This document shows positions 16,106-25,391 of a stretch of 64,000 bases of DNA, in pieces. Made by a program: the position numbers and the translations under genes. The stretch comes from Burkholderia sp. Bp9142 (GTDB lineage: Bacteria > Pseudomonadota > Gammaproteobacteria > Burkholderiales > Burkholderiaceae), in NCBI RefSeq assembly GCF_003853415.1, contig NZ_QTPP01000010.1, positions 124,001-188,000 on the forward strand, given 5' to 3'. Under the pieces are notes generated by a model. It saw only the letters and a list, made by a program, of their open reading frames with translations, searched no databases and had not been told where the DNA came from. How positions within the stretch are numbered: the first letter of the stretch is position 1; each line of letters begins with the position of its first letter.

Positions 16106-17605
16106 TCAGACGTTGCCCGCCGGATCGGCGACGATCGGCGCGGCGGCAGCAGCAGCAGCCTCCCGCGCGGCTCCGCGCTTCGCGAGCTTCCAGCCGACCA
16201 CCAGCGCGAGCACGACCACGGGAATCATCGCGACGGTCCAGGTGCCGCCCGGGTAGTCGAACGCCATCAGCACCAGCACGCTGACGAGAAACCCGAGCGT
16301 GAGCCACGACGTGAACGGCGCGCCGGGCATCCGGAACGACACGGGGCTCAACTCGCCGCGATTGACCGCGCGGCGGAACAGGATCTGGCACATCACGATG
16401 AAGCCCCAGGTCGTGATGATCCCGAGCGACGCCATGTTCAACACGATCTCGAACGCCTGCGCCGGCACGATGTAGTTCAGCGGCACGCCGATCGCGTTGA
16501 CCGCGACCGTGACGAGGATCCCGCCGTACGGCACGCCGCGCGCGTTCATCCGCGACACGAAGCGCGGTGCCGAGCCGCCCATCGCGAGCGAACGCAGCAC
16601 GCGCCCGGTCGAATAGAGGCCGGAATTCAGGCTCGACAGCGCGGCGGTCAGCACCACGACGTTCATCACCGTGCCGACGTACGGCACGCCGAGCTTGCCG
16701 AAGAACGTCACGAACGGACTTTCGTGCGCGCTGTACGCGGTCCACGGCAGCAGCATCGTCAGCAGCACGACCGAGCCGACGTAGAACAGCGCGATGCGCC
16801 ACATCACGCTGTTGATCGCCTTCGGCAGCACCTTGCGCGCATCGGCGGTCTCGCCCGCCGCGACGCCGACGAGCTCGATGCTCGCATACGCGAACACGAC
16901 GCCCTGCACGATCAGCACGGCCGGCAGGATTCCGTGGGGAAAGATCCCGCCGTGATCCGCGATCAGGTGCAGCCCCGGCATCTGGCCGGCGACCGGATGG
17001 CCGCTCGCGAGAAACACGGCGCCGACCGCGAGGAACAACGCGAGCGTCCCCACCTTGACGATCGAGAACCAGAACTCCATCTCGCCGAACACCTTCACGC
17101 CGATCATGTTCATCACCGACACGATCCCGAGCGCGCCGAGCGCGAACACCCATTGCGGCACGTCGGTGAACACGGCCCAGTACTTCATGTAGATCGCGAC
17201 CGCGGTGATGTCGACGATGCCGGTAGTCGCCCAGTTCAGGTAGTACATCCAGCCCGCGACGAACGACGCGCGCTCGCCCATGAACTCCCGTGCGTACGAC
17301 ACGAACGAGCCGCTGGTCGGGCGGTGCATCACGAGCTCGCCGAGCGCGCGCATGATCAGGAACGCGAATACGCCGCACACGAGATACACGACCGCCAGCG
17401 CGGGCCCCGCACTCTGCAGGCGGCCGCCCGCGCCGAGAAAGAGGCCGGTGCCGATCGCACCGCCCATCGCGATCATCTGCACGTGGCGCGGCTTCAACTG
17501 CTTCTCATAGCCGGTTTCGTGCGACGCGAACATCGCATCGCGATCGGCATGACGGGGATCCGCGCCGCCGGCCGTGTCGGCCGGGCGCTCGCTGGCGTGC
17601 TTCAT
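16106..17605 (-). CDS. ansP: L-asparagine permease (APC family)
   Basis: 499 residues with about 12 transmembrane segments. The N-terminal [20 protein letters not shown] and [20 protein letters not shown] are hallmarks of the APC amino-acid transporter family. Long stretches such as [25 protein letters not shown] and [19 protein letters not shown] match the AnsP subgroup as I remember it. It lies 103 bp after aspA on the same strand and probably forms an operon with it. Role: proton-coupled uptake of asparagine for the asparaginase/aspartase route encoded nearby. Confidence 0.92.
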   Translation of the reverse strand: MKHASERPADTAGGADPRHADRDAMFASHETGYEKQLKPRHVQMIAMGGAIGTGLFLGAGGRLQSAGPALAVVYLVCGVFAFLIMRALGELVMHRPTSGSFVSYAREFMGERASFVAGWMYYLNWATTGIVDITAVAIYMKYWAVFTDVPQWVFALGALGIVSVMNMIGVKVFGEMEFWFSIVKVGTLALFLAVGAVFLASGHPVAGQMPGLHLIADHGGIFPHGILPAVLIVQGVVFAYASIELVGVAAGETADARKVLPKAINSVMWRIALFYVGSVVLLTMLLPWTAYSAHESPFVTFFGKLGVPYVGTVMNVVVLTAALSSLNSGLYSTGRVLRSLAMGGSAPRFVSRMNARGVPYGGILVTVAVNAIGVPLNYIVPAQAFEIVLNMASLGIITTWGFIVMCQILFRRAVNRGELSPVSFRMPGAPFTSWLTLGFLVSVLVLMAFDYPGGTWTVAMIPVVVLALVVGWKLAKRGAAREAAAAAAAPIVADPAGNV

Positions 17606-17708
17606 GGTATGTCTCCGTTTCTTGATGTGTGGCGCCCGTCGACGGGGCGCTGCGGGAACGGTCGCGCACGAGCCGCCGGCGGCATACGCCGGCGCCGCGC
17701 GGCCGGAA

Positions 17709-19115
17709 TCAGTACGCGCGCGGACGGATCAGCGCTTCGGGCCGCAACGCTTCATCCAGTTGCGCGTCGGTCATCAGCTGGTGATCCAGCACGACCTCGC
17801 GGATCGACTTGCCGCTCTCGTGGGCTTCGGCGGCCACGGCGGTCGCGCGCTTGTAGCCGATGTACGGGTTCAGCGCGGTCGCGAGCGCGACCGAGCGCTC
17901 CATCGTTTCGCGCAGTCGCTCGGGGTTCGCGGTGATCCCGCTCACGCAGCGGCCCGCGAGCGTCGTGCACGCGGCCGTCAGGTGGCTGAAGCTGCGGAAC
18001 AGCGCGCTCGCGATCACCGGCTCGAACGCGTTGAGCTGGAGCTGTCCGGCCTCGGCGGCGAACGTCACCGTCAGGTCGTTGCCGAACACTTCGAACGCGA
18101 CCTGGTTCACGACTTCCGGAATCACCGGATTCACCTTGCCCGGCATGATCGACGAGCCGGCCTGCACCGGTGGCAGGTTGATCTCGCCGAACCCTGCGCG
18201 CGGGCCGCTCGACAGCAGCCGCAGGTCGTTGCAGATCTTCGACAGCTTGACCGCGATCCGCTTCAGCACGCCGGAGATCTGCACGAACGCGCCGCAATCC
18301 TGCGTCGCTTCGATCAGGTTCGGCGCGGTGCTCAGGTCCAGGCCGGTAATGCGTCGCAGCGCGGCCAGCGCCTTCTCCGCGTACTGCGGATGCGCGGTGA
18401 TGCCGGTGCCGATCGCGGTCGCGCCGAGATTGATCTCGCGCATCAGCAAGCCGGCCTCCTGCAGGCGCGCGATGTCTTCCGTCACCATCACCGCGTAGGT
18501 CGAGAACTCCTGGCCGAGCGTCATCGGCACGGCGTCCTGCAGCTGCGTGCGGCCGAGCTTCAGCAGGCCCGAGAACGCGTCGGCCTTCTCCGCGAACGCA
18601 TCGCGCAGGCGTGCCATCGCCTCGAGCAGATGCTCGACCGCGAAGCAGGTCGCGATCCGGATCGCGGTCGGATAGACGTCGTTCGTGCTCTGCGCGAGAT
18701 TGACGTGCTCGTTCGGATGCAGGTATTCGTACTGCCCGCGCGCATGCCCCATGATTTCGAGCGCGCGGTTGCAGATCACCTCGTTCGCGTTCATGTTGGT
18801 CGACGTGCCGGCCCCGCCCTGGATGATGTCGACCACGAACTGGTCGTGCAGCCGGCCTTCGCGGATCTCGACGCACGCAGCGGCGATCGCGTCGCGATAC
18901 GCGGCCGGCAGCAGTCCGAGCTCGCAGTTCGCATCGGCGGCGGCTTCCTTGACGGCCGCGAGCGCCATGACGAGGTACGGCAGCGACGCGATCGTGCGCC
19001 CCGAAATGTCGAAGTTCTCCTTCGCGCGCAGCGTATGGACGCCGTAGTACGCCGAATCCGGAATGCTTCGTTTCCCTAAAAGATCCGCTTCGACGCGGAA
19101 GCCGTTTTCCGTCAT
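17709..19115 (-). CDS. aspA: Aspartate ammonia-lyase (aspartase)
   Basis: 468 residues, the usual aspartase length. The fumarase/aspartase signature [11 protein letters not shown] with the catalytic mobile-loop Ser is present, as are [20 protein letters not shown] and [15 protein letters not shown]. The reaction is L-aspartate to fumarate plus ammonia in the cytoplasm. ATG 19115 has an AGGAGGGG site. It is transcribed divergently from a LysR gene 155 bp away and is followed by ansP. Aspartase versus fumarase C is decided by overall AspA-like N-terminus ([23 protein letters not shown]). Confidence 0.95.
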   Translation of the reverse strand: MTENGFRVEADLLGKRSIPDSAYYGVHTLRAKENFDISGRTIASLPYLVMALAAVKEAAADANCELGLLPAAYRDAIAAACVEIREGRLHDQFVVDIIQGGAGTSTNMNANEVICNRALEIMGHARGQYEYLHPNEHVNLAQSTNDVYPTAIRIATCFAVEHLLEAMARLRDAFAEKADAFSGLLKLGRTQLQDAVPMTLGQEFSTYAVMVTEDIARLQEAGLLMREINLGATAIGTGITAHPQYAEKALAALRRITGLDLSTAPNLIEATQDCGAFVQISGVLKRIAVKLSKICNDLRLLSSGPRAGFGEINLPPVQAGSSIMPGKVNPVIPEVVNQVAFEVFGNDLTVTFAAEAGQLQLNAFEPVIASALFRSFSHLTAACTTLAGRCVSGITANPERLRETMERSVALATALNPYIGYKRATAVAAEAHESGKSIREVVLDHQLMTDAQLDEALRPEALIRPRAY

Positions 19116-19201
19116 GGTGCCCCTCCTGAAATGTCTCGTGCCGCCGCGGGAAACCGGCTGCGTGCGCCGTTTCCCGGTATGACGGGATCGCATTCTATGC
19201 C

Positions 19202-19231
19202 TTTGCACACAGAAGCTCGATTCTGTATTAT
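19202..19231 (+). promoter_or_regulatory. lysR promoter with ACAGAA-N6-TTCTGT palindrome
   Basis: On the plus strand TTGCAC (19203-19208) and TATTAT (19226-19231) are 17 bp apart. A perfect palindrome ACAGAA (19209-19214) / TTCTGT (19221-19226) fills the spacer. It lies 40-60 bp before the LysR start and about 95 bp before the aspA start, so one bound protein could autoregulate lysR and control aspA. Confidence 0.5.
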
Positions 19232-19270
19232 CGAAAGCGGTTTTGCGTGGGACGCAACAGCGAGAGACGG

Positions 19271-20245
19271 ATGAAAACAATGGCGAGAGACACCGGCATC
19301 GATCACCTCGGCGCGATGCGCGCGTTCGTGCGCGTCGTCGAAATGGGGAGCTTTTCCGCGGTCGCGAAGGAGATGCACGTGTCGACGTCCACCGTCGCGC
19401 GCAAGATCACGGCGATCGAGGACGCGCTCGGCGTGGCGCTACTGCATCGCTCGACGCACAGCGTGACGCTGACCGAGGCCGGCCACATCTACCTGGAACG
19501 CGCGGTCACGCTGATCGCCGATCTCGACGACACGCTGCGCGTCGTGGCCGAGCTCAATGCGCAGCCGAGCGGCCCGCTGAAGCTCACCGCGCCGGTCGCG
19601 TTCGGCCGCCGTCATCTCGCGCCGCTGATCGCGCCGTTTCTCGCGCGCTACCCGACGATCCAGCTCGACGTGCGGCTCACCGACAACCACAACGACCTCG
19701 TCGCCGGCGGATTCGACCTCGACATTCACGAGGGCGAGAACTATCTGGACAACCTGGTCGTCCACCGGCTGTCGCGCAACGACAGCATCCTGTGCGCGAC
19801 GCCCGGCTATCTCGACCGCTGCGGGCGGCCCGCGACGCCGGACGACCTGCAGCACCACAACTGCCTGCGCTACGTGCATCCCGAGGGCGATCCACGCTGG
19901 GAACTCGCGCGCGGCGACGCGCGGCACAGCGTGCTGCCGGCCGGCAACCTCGTCACCGATCACTCGGAGCTGCTGCTCGACGCGACCTGCGCGGGGCTCG
20001 GCATCGCCGAATTCGAGATCTGGCTGGTGCGCGACCTGCTCGCGAGCGGCCGGCTCGAAGCCGTGCTGCCGCGCTATCGGCTGCAGAACAAGCTGACCGG
20101 CGACTACATCTACATCGCGTATCTGGCGAACCGGCGCAGCTCGGCGAAGCTGCGCGTGCTGAAGGACTTTCTCGCGGAACATCTCGCGCACATCGGCGAG
20201 CTGTCGGAGGTCGAGTTGGGGAAGATTCGCGACGCGGGCGCGTAG
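19271..20245 (+). CDS. LysR-family regulator, divergent from aspA
   Basis: 324 residues. The helix-turn-helix is at about 10-65 (MRAFVRVVEMGSFSAVAKEMHVSTSTVARKI) and the effector domain follows (GPLKLTAPVAFGRRHLAPLI), typical of the CrgA-like LysR subgroup. ATG 19271 with GAGAGACGG upstream is chosen over an ATG three codons on. Position opposite aspA-ansP and next to asparaginase suggests control of asparagine/aspartate catabolism (inference). Confidence 0.9.
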   Translation: MKTMARDTGIDHLGAMRAFVRVVEMGSFSAVAKEMHVSTSTVARKITAIEDALGVALLHRSTHSVTLTEAGHIYLERAVTLIADLDDTLRVVAELNAQPSGPLKLTAPVAFGRRHLAPLIAPFLARYPTIQLDVRLTDNHNDLVAGGFDLDIHEGENYLDNLVVHRLSRNDSILCATPGYLDRCGRPATPDDLQHHNCLRYVHPEGDPRWELARGDARHSVLPAGNLVTDHSELLLDATCAGLGIAEFEIWLVRDLLASGRLEAVLPRYRLQNKLTGDYIYIAYLANRRSSAKLRVLKDFLAEHLAHIGELSEVELGKIRDAGA

Positions 20246-20247
20246 TG

Positions 20248-20263
20248 GGCCGCACGGGCGGCC
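20248..20263. terminator. Small hairpin between convergent lysR and asparaginase genes
   Basis: GGCCGC-ACGG-GCGGCC lies just after the lysR stop codon. It has only a 6-bp stem and no T-tract, so it is a weak terminator candidate. Confidence 0.3.
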
Positions 20264-20344
20264 GCAGCCGCGCCGGTCGGCTGGCAAGCGCCGATGCGCG
20301 CCGCACTTGCCGCCACGACACGCGTATCGACGTGTTGTCGCCCT

Positions 20345-21409
20345 TCAGGCAGGCTGCAATTCGAACGGGAACGTCGCGTGCCCGATCTCGACACCCTGCG
20401 TGTTCAGCATCCGCGGCCGGTGGAACGCGGCGAGCCGCGCGCGCTGCGCGTCCGTGCCGATCTGCAGCCGTTCGAGCAGTTCGCTGACCATCATGTACAG
20501 CACGTCGATGTTGCCGTCCTCGATCTTCACCGAGATGCCGAGCGCGCCGTCGGCGCCGAGTTCCCGCGTGCGCGTCGACGCGCGTACGCCGATCCCGTAG
20601 CACGCATCCGCGCCGAGCTTGCCGACGACTTGCCCGTCGAACGCGTCCATCAGCACCGTGCAGTAGCGCCCTTCCCCGGCGACCAGCTCCGGATGGGCAG
20701 TCATCGCGTGATGAATGCGCGCCAGCGCGCGCACGCGATCGGTCGCGGCAGCGCCGCCGGCTTCCAGCGTATCCGCGCCGTCGGCCAGCGATGCGTAAAG
20801 ACGCGCGAGGCGATCGAGCGGGAACGCCGGCGTCGGCAGGTTGCAGCCGTCGATCGCCCAGTCGACTTCGTCGTCGCGCAGGCCGCACGCGTCGGCGACC
20901 ACATGCTTGACGCGCACCTGCATCGGATGCTCCGGCAGATGGTAGTCGGCGATCGCGGCGCCGATCGAACGCGCGCCGGCCAGCATCCCGACGTGCTTGC
21001 CCGAACAGTTGCTGCAGACGCCGGTCGGCGTGTAGTCGCGCTTGATCCACGACCGGTACACCGCGTCCGACAGCGGCGCATGGCCGCCGCACCGCAAGTC
21101 CGACTCCTGCGCGTCGACCTTCTCCAGCATCGCCCGCGTGCGCGCGATGTGCCGCTCCTCGCTGCTGTGCGACGCGCACATCAGCGCGATGTCCGCGTCG
21201 TCGAAACCGAACCGCTCGGGCGCGCCCGTCTCGATCACGGACAACGCCTGCGCCGGCTTCGCCGCCGAGCGCGCGAGCGTGGTCCGGAACGGATCGCCGA
21301 GCCGGAACAGCAGCTTGCCGCCAGCATCCACCACCGCCACGTCGGCGACGTGCGTGTTCTCGATCGCCTTGCCGCGGTACGTGACGACCGCTGCGCGTTG
21401 GGTGTCCAT
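20345..21409 (-). CDS. L-asparaginase (rhizobial/thermolabile type, PF06089)
   Basis: 354 residues. The family motifs CASHSSEERHIARTRAML and GVCSNCSGKHVGML are clear; the latter holds the conserved Cys-Ser-Gly-Lys-His cluster of the Rhizobium-type asparaginases, which are unrelated to the classical EcA enzymes. The reaction is L-asparagine to aspartate plus ammonia, in the cytoplasm (no signal peptide). ATG 21409 follows AAGGAGA. It converges on the lysR gene and completes the import-hydrolysis-deamination set with ansP and aspA. Confidence 0.88.
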   Translation of the reverse strand: MDTQRAAVVTYRGKAIENTHVADVAVVDAGGKLLFRLGDPFRTTLARSAAKPAQALSVIETGAPERFGFDDADIALMCASHSSEERHIARTRAMLEKVDAQESDLRCGGHAPLSDAVYRSWIKRDYTPTGVCSNCSGKHVGMLAGARSIGAAIADYHLPEHPMQVRVKHVVADACGLRDDEVDWAIDGCNLPTPAFPLDRLARLYASLADGADTLEAGGAAATDRVRALARIHHAMTAHPELVAGEGRYCTVLMDAFDGQVVGKLGADACYGIGVRASTRTRELGADGALGISVKIEDGNIDVLYMMVSELLERLQIGTDAQRARLAAFHRPRMLNTQGVEIGHATFPFELQPA

Positions 21410-21775
21410 CTGTGCTGTCTCCTTCGTCGGGCCTGATTGCCGGGGCCCGTGCAACCGGTTCCGCAGTGTATCGGCTCGCCGCCGGGTCGAGCCGGTCGGG
21501 GGATGGAAAGCGGTATTGCGCCGGATGCAAAGGCAGTTGCACTGGAGACAGTCAGCAACAATGCTCGCGTGCGAGTCGATTGAATGGGGCCCCAAACACC
21601 CATTCAGTCGGCTTTTTCGTCGCCATACCTTCCGACCACACATCAAATTCAGCGTTGATGAATTGCAGCGATGCCTACGACAAACAGTCCCTTGGTGAAC
21701 TGACAGCATGTGCGTGCGACAGCAGAGGTCGACCGGGCTCTTCTGCCGATACTTCTCCCGCATACGCGCCATGGG
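21410..21775. other. Intergenic, 366 bp, with orphan plus-strand terminator
   Basis: This stretch lies between the asparaginase start and the DUF2891 stop (both minus). It is much less GC-biased than its neighbours. A strong intrinsic terminator for plus-strand transcription lies at 21575-21617, although no plus-strand gene precedes it for over 1.3 kb. No convincing protein gene is seen. Confidence 0.5.
21575..21617 (+). terminator. Strong intrinsic terminator with no upstream gene (possible small RNA 3' end)
   Basis: A 14-bp stem pairs 21575-21588 with 21599-21612, with 12 Watson-Crick pairs and two G-U wobbles. Five T residues follow directly on the plus strand. The upstream 150 bp (21430-21575) could encode a small RNA, or the hairpin may stop antisense reading. 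Confidence 0.6.
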
Positions 21776-22798
21776 TTACGCGTCGATCGCCAGCAACGCA
21801 AAGGTCGCAAGCCAGTGCTCGCCCATGTAGTCGCCGGCCACGTGCGCGAGCGCGCTCGCGAGATGCCGGTCGGCCGCATCGAGCAGCGTCGCGCGCCGTG
21901 CATCGCCTTCCGGCAGCGCGCCGGCGAGCGAGCGCTGGCACCACGCGCGGCTCAGGTTCAAGCCGTCCAGATGCGCGATCTTGCCGTCGCTGCGGTCGCT
22001 GACCGTCGCCGGCACGAACAGTGTCGCCGGCTCGCCGCGCGCGAGATCCGGCAGGAAACGCGCGAACCAGCCGTCGAATTCGGCGGCCGGCAGCACGCGC
22101 CGCATCAGCTCCGCCTCCATCAGCGCGGGCGACAGGAACTCGTCGCCCGACGGCTCCCACGCCTGGCACGCGACATCGTCCAGGTGCCAGCGTTTCGCCG
22201 TATCGGCGATCAGCACCGCGAGCCCGTCACGCTGCGTCGCGCGCGCGAAGTCGAACGTGAGCGCCAGCGCGAACGCGGTGTTGAAGTGCGTGCCGACCCG
22301 CAGCGGATAGGTCGCCTTCGGCAGGAAGGTCTCGAAGCGCGCGACGAACAGGTCGGTGAGCGGCGCGATCGTCTTCGCCCAGCGGGCAGCCTGCGGCACC
22401 ACGCCCTTCAGCGCGAGCCGCTCCAGCTGCGCGGACAGCGCCAGCAGCCACGCCCAGCCATAAGGCCGCTCGAAGCCGCTGTTGTGCGGCAGCGCGAGAT
22501 ACGCGCGTTCGCCGGCGACGTTCGCGTCGGTGAAATGCGCGTCGACGACGGCGATGATCCGCTCGGCCTCCGGCAGCGCCGGATAGCGTTCGAGCACGCG
22601 CAGCACGAGCCAGTAGCCGTGCACGCACGAGTGCCAGTCGTAGCTGCCGTAGAAGATCGGGTGCAGCGCGCGCGGCCCCTGCACGTCGTGCGGGCCCTCG
22701 AGCGAATGCGTGAGCTTGTTCGGATATTCGCGGGTCAGGTGCGCGAGCGCGAGCGACGCGAATTTCGATGCGAGTTCGGGGGTCAGTCGGTCGGTCAT
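21776..22798 (-). CDS. DUF2891 family protein
   Basis: About 340 residues, predicted cytoplasmic and largely helical. The diagnostic stretch HPIFYGSYDWHSCVHGYWLVLRVL, and later GTHFNTAFALALTFDFA, identify DUF2891. The conserved His/Trp/Glu pattern recalls glycoside-hydrolase-like alpha/alpha barrels, but no activity is known. ATG 22798 has ACGAG 6 nt upstream; ATG 22804 is an alternative. It is the third gene of an operon after DUF969 and DUF979 membrane proteins (spacing about 10 bp), so it probably acts on whatever they move. Confidence 0.85.
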   Translation of the reverse strand: MTDRLTPELASKFASLALAHLTREYPNKLTHSLEGPHDVQGPRALHPIFYGSYDWHSCVHGYWLVLRVLERYPALPEAERIIAVVDAHFTDANVAGERAYLALPHNSGFERPYGWAWLLALSAQLERLALKGVVPQAARWAKTIAPLTDLFVARFETFLPKATYPLRVGTHFNTAFALALTFDFARATQRDGLAVLIADTAKRWHLDDVACQAWEPSGDEFLSPALMEAELMRRVLPAAEFDGWFARFLPDLARGEPATLFVPATVSDRSDGKIAHLDGLNLSRAWCQRSLAGALPEGDARRATLLDAADRHLASALAHVAGDYMGEHWLATFALLAIDA

Positions 22799-22808
22799 GG
22801 ACATCTCG

Positions 22809-23759
22809 TCAGAAGCGGAATACGAACGCGTACATCAGCAACGTGTTCACGGCCAGCAGCAACACGGCGGTCGGCCACTGCGCCTTGATCACGCCGTTCT
22901 TGTCCTTCAGTTCGAGCAGCGCCGCGGGCACGATGTTGAAGTTCGCGGCCATCGGCGTCATCAGCGTACCGCAGAAGCCGCTCAGCATCCCGATCGCGCC
23001 GAGGATCGCCGGGTTGCCGTGAAATTGATGGACGATCAGCGGCAGGCCGATGCCGGCCGTCATCACGGGGAACGCCGCGAACCCGTTGCCCATGATCATC
23101 GTGAACAGCGCCATGCCGACCGTATAGGCGGCAACGACCGCGAACGGCGAATCGATCGGCACCCAGTCCTTCACGAGCCCCGACACCACGCCGCCGACGC
23201 CCGCGACCGCGAACAGCGCGCCGAGCGCCGCGAGCATCTGCGGCAGGATCGCGGCCCAGCCGACCGCGTCCATCGTGTGACGCGCCTCCTTCAGCGCGTG
23301 CACGGGCGAATCGCGCAGCATCGCGAGCGCGACGGCGAACGCGACGAGCGTGCCGAGCACGAGCGAGATCAGCGTCACGCTCTTCGGATCGACGAACGGC
23401 ACGCGCTTCAGCGCGAACGTGCCGATCAGCGTGACGACGGGAATCAGCAGCGCCGGCAGGAACAGCGTGTTGCCGAAGCGCAGCGCCTTCGCCCCGCGCC
23501 GCGTGGCCGCCGCAACGCCTGCTTCGTCCGACTTGCCGCGTCCGAGCTTGCCCGAGCCCGCGATCAGCGCGAGCGCGATCGCGAGGCAGCCCGTCACGAA
23601 GTGCGGCAGCAGCGCGCCGAACAGGAACGTGAGCGCGTAGATCGCCCAGAACGCGAAATTGACGACGCGGCGCGGGTTCGTGCGGTCCGTCAGGTTGAAG
23701 CACGCGAACGCGGCGAACATCAGCCCGGCGAGCGTATACAGCGGTTCGAGGCCGATCAT
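22809..23759 (-). CDS. DUF979 integral membrane protein
   Basis: 316 residues with about nine to ten hydrophobic segments. The sequence YTLAGLMFAAFACFNLTDRTNPRR, followed by ALLPHFVTGC, marks DUF979. Family members pair with DUF969, and the pair is often linked to pyrrolidone-carboxylate peptidase, from which a 5-oxoproline or peptide transport role has been guessed. ATG 23759 overlaps the DUF969 TGA by 4 bp, implying a stoichiometric complex. Transport role is inference. Confidence 0.88.
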   Translation of the reverse strand: MIGLEPLYTLAGLMFAAFACFNLTDRTNPRRVVNFAFWAIYALTFLFGALLPHFVTGCLAIALALIAGSGKLGRGKSDEAGVAAATRRGAKALRFGNTLFLPALLIPVVTLIGTFALKRVPFVDPKSVTLISLVLGTLVAFAVALAMLRDSPVHALKEARHTMDAVGWAAILPQMLAALGALFAVAGVGGVVSGLVKDWVPIDSPFAVVAAYTVGMALFTMIMGNGFAAFPVMTAGIGLPLIVHQFHGNPAILGAIGMLSGFCGTLMTPMAANFNIVPAALLELKDKNGVIKAQWPTAVLLLAVNTLLMYAFVFRF

Positions 23760-24445
23760 CGTGCGCCCTCCCGCCCGAATGCGCCGAAGCCGCGCGACAG
23801 CCGGTGGTCGAGCAACGCGAGCCGCGTGCAGTGGATCAGCAGCGCGGCGATCGCGGTCGGGATCGCCCAGACCGACAGGTGCAGCGGCTCGATCGCGATC
23901 CCGTTCTGTTCGAGAAAGCCCTTGATCAGCAGGATCGACTGGATCGCGATGAAGATGTCCTCGCCGAAGAACACGGCGACGTTGTCGGCGGCCGACGCGT
24001 GCGCACGGATCTGCTGGCGCACCGACTCGGGCAGGTCGCCGTGCCGGCTGACGGCGGCGGCCTCGGCCATCGGGGCGATCAGCGGCCGCACCATCTGCGC
24101 GTGACCGCCGAGCGACGTGAGGCCGAGCGCGGCGCTCACCTGGCGCAGCACGAAATACAGCATCAGCACGCGGCCCGTGGTCGCCGCCTGCACGCGCGAG
24201 ATCATCCGCTTCGCCTGTTCCTTGAGCCCGTTGCGCTCGAGCAGCGCGATCACCGGCAGCGTCAGCCAGATCAGCCCCATGTAGCGGTTGTCGGTGAACG
24301 CCTTGCCGAACGCGCTGACGATGTCGACAAGATTCATCCCGCCCGCGAGCCCCGTCGCGAGGCCCGCGATCGTGACCACCAGCAGCGCGTTGAAGCGCAG
24401 CGCGAAACCGATCACGACGATCGGCACCCCAATCAGCACCAGCAT
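23756..24445 (-). CDS. DUF969 integral membrane protein
   Basis: 229 residues. Hydrophobic segments occur at about 2-20, 25-40, 58-75 and several later. The motifs GLIWLTLPVIALLERNGLKEQAKRMI and SAALGLTSLGGHAQMVRPLIAPMAE are those of DUF969. ATG 24445 is preceded by AAGGAGGGG. First gene of the DUF969-DUF979-DUF2891 unit. Both membrane proteins resemble the two halves of a secondary transporter. No pyrrolidone-carboxylate peptidase gene is present in the window. Confidence 0.88.
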   Translation of the reverse strand: MLVLIGVPIVVIGFALRFNALLVVTIAGLATGLAGGMNLVDIVSAFGKAFTDNRYMGLIWLTLPVIALLERNGLKEQAKRMISRVQAATTGRVLMLYFVLRQVSAALGLTSLGGHAQMVRPLIAPMAEAAAVSRHGDLPESVRQQIRAHASAADNVAVFFGEDIFIAIQSILLIKGFLEQNGIAIEPLHLSVWAIPTAIAALLIHCTRLALLDHRLSRGFGAFGREGAR

Positions 24446-24782
24446 TGCCCCTCCTTGTGTCGGATGCGCGGCGTCGTGAAGACGCGCCGCCCGCCCGGTT
24501 TCGACCGGGTTCAGGTCGCAAAATCTAACACGAGACTTTATCGATAAAAAGTCGACAATTTGAAGCTTCGGGTAAACGTTGAAACCGGTGCCGCGTGGCG
24601 CCGGCCGCGTGTCCGCCGTGTTTCGTCCGAGCGATCGGCAACGGGCGGCGGGCGGCCACGCGCGCGTGGCGTGAACAATTCCGGCGGGCGAACCGCGGAC
24701 GGTCCGCGTTCCTGCCCGGGATGGCGGAGCCCCGGTGCGCCGACTAAACTGGAAAGCATCGGCAACGTTCGGGAGAGCCGCC
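24446..24782. other. Divergent intergenic region, 337 bp
   Basis: This region separates the DUF969 gene (minus) and a small plus-strand gene. It has a hairpin CCCGGT-TTCG-ACCGGG (24494-24509) in the DUF969 leader and the palindrome TTTATCGATAAA (24537-24548) in a short AT-rich patch that probably marks the DUF969 promoter. The rest is GC-rich with nothing recognisable. Confidence 0.45.
24537..24548. promoter_or_regulatory. 12-bp palindrome upstream of DUF969 operon
   Basis: TTTATCGATAAA is perfectly symmetric and lies about 92 bp before the DUF969 start, inside the only AT-rich segment. It is a candidate operator. Confidence 0.35.
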
Positions 24783-25007
24783 ATGATTGACGTATTCCAG
24801 ACCATCGGCAGCCGCGCGTTCTCCGCTCATCTGGCGAAGGACGGGATGGTGACGCTGATGGAACAACGCCATGAAGTCGACCGCGTGACGCTCGCGACCG
24901 CCTATGCCGCGCTCGTCGAGGAATCGGAGCAGGAATCCGACCTCCTCGACGCGACGGTCGAAGGGATGATGCGCGCGCTGATCGAAGGGTACGCACGCAG
25001 CCATTGA
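24783..25007 (+). CDS. Small acidic protein of unknown function
   Basis: 74 residues, starting MIDVFQTIGSRAF. ATG 24783 follows GGGAGAG at proper spacing, and codon use matches neighbouring genes. No signal peptide or membrane segment; the sequence is acidic in the middle (EESEQESDLLDATVEG) and mostly helical. I do not recognise a family. It is monocistronic on the plus strand, 384 bp before wspF. A regulatory or adaptor role would fit its size, but nothing shows it. Confidence 0.65.
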   Translation: MIDVFQTIGSRAFSAHLAKDGMVTLMEQRHEVDRVTLATAYAALVEESEQESDLLDATVEGMMRALIEGYARSH

Positions 25008-25391
25008 ACGACTGAGGGCGCGGTGCGCCGGCCTGCGCCGCCGGCTCGCCGATGCCCGCGCGCGTGCCCATGCCGGGCGCGCCGCCTTCCCGTCGAAACG
25101 CATGCGTCGGCGACGGGTTTCCGCCCTGCCGTATGATCTTGCGCATGGCTGCCCGGCGCCCCGGGCGGCAGGAAATGCCGCCCGGCCATGGAGGAAACGG
25201 TCGAAAACGACGCTATGCGCAATTTTTTTGATTGCCGCCGCTCGCGCCGCATGACAGCATGCGGGCGTCGCCAATCGAAAAGAATTCCGTGCCATCCGCC
25301 CGCCAATGCCATTCGGCGGCGCCGACCCGGCACTGCCTTCCATGAACCCGGCCCACCTCCAACACTACGAACCGACCGGAGTATCCCGCTT
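25008..25391. other. Intergenic before wspF, 384 bp
   Basis: GC-rich. It holds a perfect 10-bp stem (25161-25170 with 25176-25185, loop GGAAA) that may end the small upstream gene or fold in the wspF leader. A T7 tract occurs near 25222. No wspA-E genes precede wspF. An open frame runs into wspF from 25188 but has no coding character. Confidence 0.45.
25161..25185. other. Perfect 10-bp stem-loop upstream of wspF
   Basis: CCGGGCGGCA and TGCCGCCCGG pair around GGAAA. No T-tract follows on either strand. It lies 154 bp past the stop of the small protein and 207 bp before the wspF start. Confidence 0.4.

Noticed and set aside
24494..24509. CCCGGT-TTCG-ACCGGG hairpin as a terminator
   Set aside because: It lies in the leader before DUF969, not after a gene, and has no T-tract; it may be only a leader hairpin.
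25188..25391. N-terminal extension of wspF
   Set aside because: The added 68 residues show no similarity to CheB and the receiver domain begins at GTG 25392, which has a GGAG site.
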